From the NCBI GenBank assembly GCA_037962975.1, contig CM075676.1, forward strand, positions 44,750,001 to 44,814,000: 64,000 nt of DNA, written 5' to 3'. Positions 57,312 to 64,000 of the stretch are shown piece by piece. Positions within the stretch are counted from its first letter, which is position 1. Every line of letters starts with the position of its first letter. The position numbers and the translations under genes were made by a program. The stretch is from Clitoria ternatea. Taxonomy: Eukaryota > Streptophyta > Magnoliopsida > Fabales > Fabaceae. The notes under the pieces are model-generated. The model worked only from the letters and a program-made list of their open reading frames with translations. It did no database searches and had not been told where the DNA came from.

Positions 57312-60221
57312 TGTAACATCCCTGTTTTTAGAAACAGTTTCAATATTGTAATTTTGAAGTATGGAAGGTTTGTAAGAGAAAATTAGCGAATAAATACCCT
57401 GTAGATGGTTTATAATATCCAAAAATTTCATTTTTGTGTATAATTATGAAGTTTACATAGACCATTGATGATATTATGCAAATTCCGAGTGAAAAAAAGG
57501 CTCTGTTCCGAGTAACAAAAAGAAATTCTGAGTGAATGATAAGAAATTCCGAGTGAAGGAAGAAATTCCGAGTGAAGGTTATGTTTTCCGAGTAAAACAT
57601 GACCGAGAGGGCTACTACCGAGTGACATCATGGCCTCGGAGACATTTGGAGTGAAGTGTGTTCAAGAAAACCACTTCTGGGTGAAAATTTCCGAGTGAAA
57701 ACACCCTAGAATGACTCGTTTCTGAGTCAAACCTTGCTAAATGCTTCATTTTCCGAAGGAAACTTCTCTGATTGCAATATTCCGAGTGAATGAATACATA
57801 TATACATATGTTTTATGTTGATTTGATGCTTCCTACCGACTAAAATGTGTTGTTGAATTATTTGGGAAGTCCTGATGGATGAAATAGTGTTAAGTTAAGG
57901 ATTCCGAATGATTTCATATGTGTATGATTAGGACATTACTCGACTGGTAATGCTAAGCGAATAGATACCGAGTGGAAAATGGTAGTAGGAGCCCATTCCG
58001 AGTGAAATGTAGGAGGCTGAACCATTTCCGAGTGAGTTTATGGGTATGACTCCTCTTCCGAGTGAGATATACTCTACTGGACTACTTCCGAGTGGAGATT
58101 AGTTTAATTGTGGTTGAGAACCTTTATTGAGTGTCTTAAGTATATAAGCCAATTTCGAGTGAGACTCGTATGTGTGGGCTTTTTCTGAGAGGTGATGACC
58201 TTAATGAACTCTGAGTGAAATGTAGTTGAAAAAGTTGGCCTAACCTTGGCTAAGTGATGATTAGCCGAGTGAACCCGAGTGAGGAAAGACTTTATTATCC
58301 AAGTGTTGATTTCCGAATGAAGGATGTTATAATTATTCTGAGTAAAAGCTATATATATGTTCCGAGTAAACATGAGTACTTATTCCGAGTGAACAGGGTG
58401 TTATGTATCCTGAGTGAGTAAGTAATGACTATGTCCGAGTGAGACTGACTGAGATGACTCGGATTTGGTTTGAAATTACCGAGTGAGACTGGCTAAGAGT
58501 AGACACGGTTTTAGGATGACTTAACCGAGTGGGAATCTGAGAGACTTTGAATCGGCTTGAATCAGATCAGATTAAGTCCCTCCAAGGAAAGGAAACAGTA
58601 GAAATTGCTGAGTTCTCCTCAGCCGGACTCGGAAATAAAATTCCAGTCGGCTTAGAGGCTACACCTTCACTCGGAATCAAACCTTTTTACTCAGAAAATC
58701 ATTTTTACTTGGATTCAAACTCATTTTTACTCGGAAAATCTGGTTTTCAACATTTTCACTCGGAATCAGACCTTTTTCAGTCGGAAAATAGCTTCCCATT
58801 TCAATTTCACTCGGATTTTTAGTCAATTCATTTAGAAAACTCTTCTCAGTATGATTCTACTCGGAATCATAATTATTTCACTCGGAATTACACTTATTTT
58901 ACTCGGAAAACCTAGTTTTTGACATTTTTCACTTGGATTTTCATTTAGAAACTCTTCTTTAATCCTTTTTAAATTATTGGGACATTACAATTATCATTAT
59001 TGTTCTTACTTCTATTATTATTATCATTATTATTGTTATTCTTATTATTATTATTATTATCATTGTTATAGATATTATTATTGTTTTAATTACGAGTAAT
59101 GAAATAAGGAATATATATTATTTTACTAAACAAAGTATTATTTAACCAAGATATAACCGATATATTTTCTAGAATAAGAATGAATGACTTACAACGATTA
59201 AATAGTTGATGGGATCCAAGAGCTTGTGAATAATATTATGAGACTGGAAACACATAGATACCCAAGGATCAAATGATAAAAATAATGCATTTCGCATCAT
59301 GAAAATATTTTTGAAGGAGAAAAACTAGAGCATACACCTGGTACGCTGGAGGACATTCACGTTCGATCTCTAAGGGGAATCTTGGGAGTACGACTGGAAC
59401 GGCAACCCAATGGCATCAGAGTCGCGCCTGATAGCCGGGTGAGACGATGCAATTCTGGTGTACTTCGACTAAATGACGGAATGTATCTATGATCGTGTAG
59501 AGCCAAGTCCCAAGATGAAATAATATATATATTGATGAGAACCTGTGAGTTCATTCGTACCCTATGATAATGAATGGGGGACTTGGTGAGCTCTGATCGC
59601 TCTAGAATGGAAACGTTATGCCCAAGAGACAACTTGTGCAGGATGAATTCCAAAGAATGAAAGAATGATGATGGTGGATTGATTTATTGGGCCCACATGC
59701 ATCATGAGACTTAATTAAGATAAATCATAATAAACCCTACTCATGCATTCCATGACAACATGCTTGATTATTATAATTGTGAATATGTTAATTGTATGAT
59801 TTATGTGATATTATCTGTTGACTGGATTATGTCCGCACCGGGTGACCTTCAGGGTCTTGGGTTATATTCACCCTTACTGTTGAATATTTTCAGAGGAATT
59901 AGGAAATCAAGAACCAGAATACGAAGAACAGCAATACGCTGAACCAACTGAGAATGCCCATTAAAAATAGAATATATGTAGTTAAATATTTATGGATGAC
60001 TGTTTTAATATTTAAGGGTGCCTGCGTGTCCCATTCTGTTATGAGTACAATTACTTACAGTTTGTGAATGACTATGTGAATTACATATTATTTGCTTCCA
60101 CTGATCTGCCATCATTTTTATTTTTAAAAAAAATATTCACTTTTTCTGAAAACTTGTGACCTCTCGGTTAAATAGGATGATCCCATAGAAGGGTTTGTCT
60201 TATCTAACCGAGGGTGTTAGA
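57312..60221. mobile_element. solo LTR with GAGTGA-motif array (2.9 kb)
   Basis: Starts TGTAACATCCC at 57312 and ends AGGGTGTTAGA at 60221 (one change from the expected TTACA). It is flanked by a perfect 5-bp duplication TTTGT (57307-57311, 60222-60226). Length, ends and a 3' part with GTCCGCACCGGGTGACC and CAGGGTCTTGGGTTATATTC are those of long plant Ty3/gypsy LTRs. It contains no coding part. The first half is filled by the motif array described next. An ATT-type microsatellite is at 58990-59075. Confidence 0.78.
57482..58930. repeat. TTCCGAGTGA motif array with a strand switch
   Basis: More than 30 copies of TTCCGAGTGA (variants TTCTGAGTGA, CCGAGTAA, CCGAGTGG) run in one orientation from 57482 to about 58530. 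After a short gap about 11 copies run in the opposite orientation (TTCACTCGGAA, TTACTCGGAAAA) from 58666 to 58930. Spacing is irregular (about 15-60 bp), so this is neither a simple tandem repeat nor a CRISPR array. The two halves could form imperfect long hairpins. Confidence 0.8.
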
Positions 60222-60483
60222 TTTGTTGGAATGAGCCAACTAACCTTTGTAATTATTTATTTTACATGATGTAAAATTGTCCACCTTGATTCACCGGAAG
60301 ACATAGTGTTTATCTCCTAGCTTATATTCCTTCTTGTCAAGAACAATTATACGATGTGAATTTTTTTTAGTTTTATATAATCTTAATATTAATATGTTAT
60401 CTTTGTATGAAAATTTTTGTTATTATTTTTAATATTTTATATATTGCTCCCACTGATCTAGAGTCTTAGATCCATTGTTGTTT

Positions 60484-60812
60484 AAGCTTTGTTTGGCCAA
60501 ATAAATTTATAGTTTATGGCCTATGGTTTATAGTTTATAACTTATGATTTATAACTTGTGATTTTTCAAATAATTTATAACTTATAACTAATTTTTTAAA
60601 AGTAACTTACTAAAATATATAAAGATAACTAAATAATTATTGAAGTTTATACTTTTTAAAAATAATAAACTTTCCTACATTTTTAAAAGTTAGGAGCTTA
60701 TAAATTCTTTACAAAATTATAATAAGCTGAATTTAACATACATATATAAACTACAAATCATTAATCATAAGTTATTTATTATAAATTAGTTTTATCAAAC
60801 TAAGCTAAATAT
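60484..60812. mobile_element. MITE with AGCTTTGTTTGG-type inverted ends
   Basis: The left end AAGCTTTGTTTGGCCAAATA and the complement of the right end (AGCTTAGTTTGATAAAACTA) are similar inverted repeats. The interior is AT-rich with TTATAACTTATGATTTATAA blocks in both orientations and no coding potential. A target-site duplication is not certain. Confidence 0.5.
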
Positions 60813-63800
60813 ATAGTTATCATATTTTTTTAATTTTTGTGATGCACTACTTACTATATAGTACATTCTAATAAAATTTTACTATGTTTAGAAAATTCAA
60901 TGGACGACAAAAAAAAGAAAGAAAGACTTAAACTCAATCATTAACTCATTAAATATATCTAACTATAATCATTTACCCAAACCTCCTGTGTTAATGATTG
61001 CACGTAGACGCCGATACATACACACAGAAACGAAATTTATCTGCTGTCACGCATGTGATGCAAAGATTGAAATTAAAGCAGATGAACAAACAAGACACAG
61101 GGTAGGGATGAACTCCACCACGTGTGTTCCATGATTCCACCTAGTTTTTGTTCAGCTTCCACATGTTCTATTGCTCTCTGGGACATATATATCATGTCTC
61201 ACCTGCACATGCATTTGCCATACAAACATTCTACTTCATCATGGCTCGCCTCTTAACATCATTTTCATATTTCAAATGTATTATTAACCCTTAAATATTG
61301 AATAAAATAATAATTTACAATTCCAAGTAAAATAAACGGTGTTGACAAGATCAAAGTTATTTAATTTTATAAATAATTAAATTCAATTGAAAGATGAAAA
61401 TTAAATTAAGGATAAAATTTAAACGAAGACTAAAAACTACATTAATTTACGACCGATGATAAAATATCTTGTTGCACATGACATGAAAACGGTCGTATCT
61501 ATTGTCACATATATATATATATATATATATACACATATTACCTACTGCCTTAAATTTTCATTACAGCAAGACCGCACATGAATTTAATTATTTATAATGT
61601 TTTTAGAATTCAACTAGTTATTGAACTGATGAAGACAACGGTTCATAAAAATCGTATTAAAATCAGAGTTCAATTATGGTTGAATCGGTAGTATTAAAAA
61701 ATTGACCCGGATCAATCACCTAACCGGTTCACAATTCAACCGGTCAGACCGGTTCGATTTTGATATCAATTATTTCACACAAACTTACTTACTCGGTACT
61801 TTACAATTATATATGTTTAGCACGAGATTTTCTGAACCTTTTTCTAAAATAAACGAGTACTGTTTTGCATATATTTTATTGAATTTCAAATATGTAAATT
61901 TTTTGAAGTGCAATCATGTTAATACTTTAGCGCAGGTTGGGTTCTGATTTTCTTTCTTTTTTTTTTTAATTTCTTGTGGTTAGTTTTAATTACAAAATTA
62001 TTATTACATTGCTTATTTTTTAAATTTTATAAAAAAATACTGAAAATATTTTTTTTTATTTTCTATTTTCATTTTTTTCATGTAAATATTTGAAAATAGA
62101 AAACATAATAATAGTTTTATAGTAAAAATTGAAAACATAAAATGAAAAAATAAAATAGGAATAAAAATCAAATAGGTCTTTTAACTTTCATAAAAAGGAT
62201 CTGTGCACCAATAGAAGCCAATCAAACAAAAAAACAATAATAAATGTAATATTTTGTGTAGGGCACAATGATCTTATCCTGCATGAAACTGAACTACCCC
62301 AATCACATGTGTTGGGAATAAAAGAAGAGAGCCACATAGAAAATATACATAATCTATTTTTAAACCATTCATGTTTTGAACAATAAAAGTTCAAGAGATG
62401 AATATTCCAAAGTATTGCTTAAAACGGAATAAATTATTTTTCCATAAATGATCAGTATCTCAATGTTTAAAAGCCATACCTATAGTTGAAAAAATGAACA
62501 CACTAATTCATAGTTTATTCATTTAACGGTAGATGAATCGATAATAATAAAATATATATTTTAATATAATATAATAAGTGAAATTTTAAAATAGTAAAAA
62601 GGTTATAAAAAATTCATAATAAATAAAATAATAAAACTTATGTTTAAATAGTATATATGATTTATTATTTATTTAAAATATTTTAAAATATTAAATTATC
62701 ATTATTTTTCTATTTTTTATTATTTATTTAAAATATTTTAAAATATTTTTAAAAAATAACAAAAAATAGAAAAATAATGATAATTCAATCTTGTTTTAGT
62801 CTAATTCGTCGAATCTACCGGTTAGTTTAATATACTAAAAATTATGTTGATTTATGTTTAATTTGAGTCATATTGGTGCATTTATTTAAGAATTAAAACT
62901 CTTGCAATATTTGTTTTTATTCGAACAAAATTTATAACTTAAAACAACATTACACACCAATAAAGAATGATTTAATTGATTAAAGGGTAAATTCGTGTAT
63001 TTAAAAATACAGGTTTATATGTAAAGATTTTTTTACGGGTATAAATATATTTATAATCCCTCATTAAGTATTGAGGTATTCATTAATCCTATAGCCTTGG
63101 ATCCAAATTGTGAAAACCTTTTCAAAGAAAAAAGCACTACACTCACATTATTATTTTATTATTCAAACTACAGTTTTGTTCTAAATAAACCTAAATTTTA
63201 ATGACGTGGTTCATACTATCCCATGTGTATAAGATGACTTGGAGAAAAAATTGTTTCTTTGAACTTCCTGATTATGATACAATCAATTAGAATGTAATTT
63301 TTTTTCTTAAAACAATTGATAATATTTACCTCATAGTAATACTCTTTTTTTTAAGGGGAGATTTTTTCATTTTTAAAATTTGAATATGAATAGTAAAATC
63401 TCATCTCATTAAATAAGATTGGTTATATAAATCATACAAACTGTTATTATACTCTCTTATAAAACAAGTTAGATATTTTATTTACCAAAAAGTAAAACTT
63501 ATCTTACTTAAAAAATTAACCATGCATAAGAGCTATAAAACTTCACAAAAAAAAAAAACATAATGTAACCATAAGAAAGAGAAATGTGAAACATAGAAGC
63601 TTCTGTATCAACTAAAGGTCAGGATGGACTTGTAAACATGAAGATTAAAAAAAGATGAAATGAAAGGAGTGGAAATGGTGAGGGAGTTGCTTGCAATAGG
63701 ATTCTCTTGTCACTTTTAAAGAGCCACTGCTACTCCTCTTTCATTTTTTTCTTGAAGCAATCCAAAGCTGCCATTGCACCAGATTAAACCAACTCTTGTT

Positions 63801-64000
63801 TGGTGGCTTGCTACATATCCTTTCTTACACAAGTTTAAAATGCCTTGGCTCACACTCACTCTCAATTGCTCAAGGATTCTTTCTTCCCTTATAATTAAGA
63901 GTGAGTAAAGATCCTTTTTTCCCCTAATTAAGATTGACTAAAAGCTATTTCTCAATTCTTTAGTAAATAAAGTTTGATTAATTTCAAACGATAAACATGA
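60813..64000. other. AT-rich right end of the window, no gene supported
   Basis: Holds an (AT)n run (61509-61532), a long hairpin (62694-62785) and AT-rich spacer. A CACGTG G-box at 61119-61124 and the less AT-rich part at 63640-63900 may be promoter sequence of a gene outside the window. None of the short reading frames looks like a protein. Confidence 0.4.
62694..62785. repeat. 31-bp near-perfect inverted repeat (hairpin)
   Basis: The left arm starts AATTATCATTATTTTTCTAT and the right arm ends ATAGAAAAATAATGATAATT, about 31 paired bases with a loop of roughly 30 bp (TTTAAAATATTTTAAAATAT). Half of the loop sequence is also repeated just upstream (62661-62692). It may be a small palindromic MITE or foldback. 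No microRNA-like asymmetry is seen. Confidence 0.7.

Noticed and set aside
57482..58930. CRISPR array
   Set aside because: Repeats are only about 10 bp, spacing is irregular, orientation changes, and the genome is a plant nuclear one.
57312..58989. Solo LTR ending at GGGACATTACA (58989)
   Set aside because: That end gives no target-site duplication and matches the left end imperfectly. The end at 60221 gives a perfect TTTGT duplication and is preferred.
62694..62785. AT-rich hairpin as a microRNA gene
   Set aside because: It is almost perfectly paired, with pure A/T low complexity and no conserved mature sequence. A foldback repeat is more likely.

Overview
This is a repeat-rich, AT-rich stretch of a dicot plant nuclear genome. 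A legume is my guess, from the transposon types and general look, but I cannot prove it. There are no bacterial features. Coding genes are few, have introns and sit in long non-coding stretches. I can support three protein genes and one microRNA gene: a 96-residue Ala/Lys-rich protein of unknown function (1128-1418, +), an ATG8 autophagy gene with five coding exons (7359-9461, -), a MIR171 hairpin (43409-43521, +), and an 11-exon GT31 beta-1,3-galactosyltransferase gene encoding 407 residues (48430-53057, -). They look like unrelated neighbours and do not form one pathway.

Nearly everything else I can name is transposon. At 2101-4915 two non-autonomous hAT-type elements lie side by side, and the first has been hit by a Tat-type solo LTR (2794-3694, TSD AATTT). 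From 10560 to about 39385 there is one deep nest. A Mutator-like (MULE) transposase pseudogene on the minus strand is cut into three pieces by a Tat-type solo LTR (10806-11426, TSD GCAAT) and by an old TGTAACATCCC-type LTR (12948-39176). That old LTR was itself entered, at an (AT)n run, by a 22.8-kb Ty3/gypsy element of the Tat/Ogre group (15328-38172, TSD ATATA, two 741-bp LTRs). The Tat element was then entered by a 3.1-kb solo LTR (X1, TSD CTGGT), and X1 by a sister copy (X2, TSD GTGAA).

The Tat element is the most interesting object. Its gag-pol lies on the minus strand in one uninterrupted frame (37366 to 31895), closed only by five nonsense codons, one of them at the polymerase active site. 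Between pol and the 3' LTR, on the opposite strand, it carries two diverged copies of an extra gene of the kind described as antisense ORFs in Tat elements. Each copy has a TATA box, a GT-AG intron at the same place, a conserved globular domain and a C-terminal coiled coil. The copies differ from each other far more than the two LTRs do, so the two-module layout is older than this insertion.

At 57312-60221 a further solo LTR (TSD TTTGT) is packed with a short TTCCGAGTGA-like motif, first on one strand and then on the other. The same motif recurs in the spacer of the Tat element. The remaining stretches (1-1127, 4916-7358, 41660-43408, 46070-48429, 53058-55440, 60813-64000) are AT-rich, with MITE-like pieces and microsatellites but no gene I can support.
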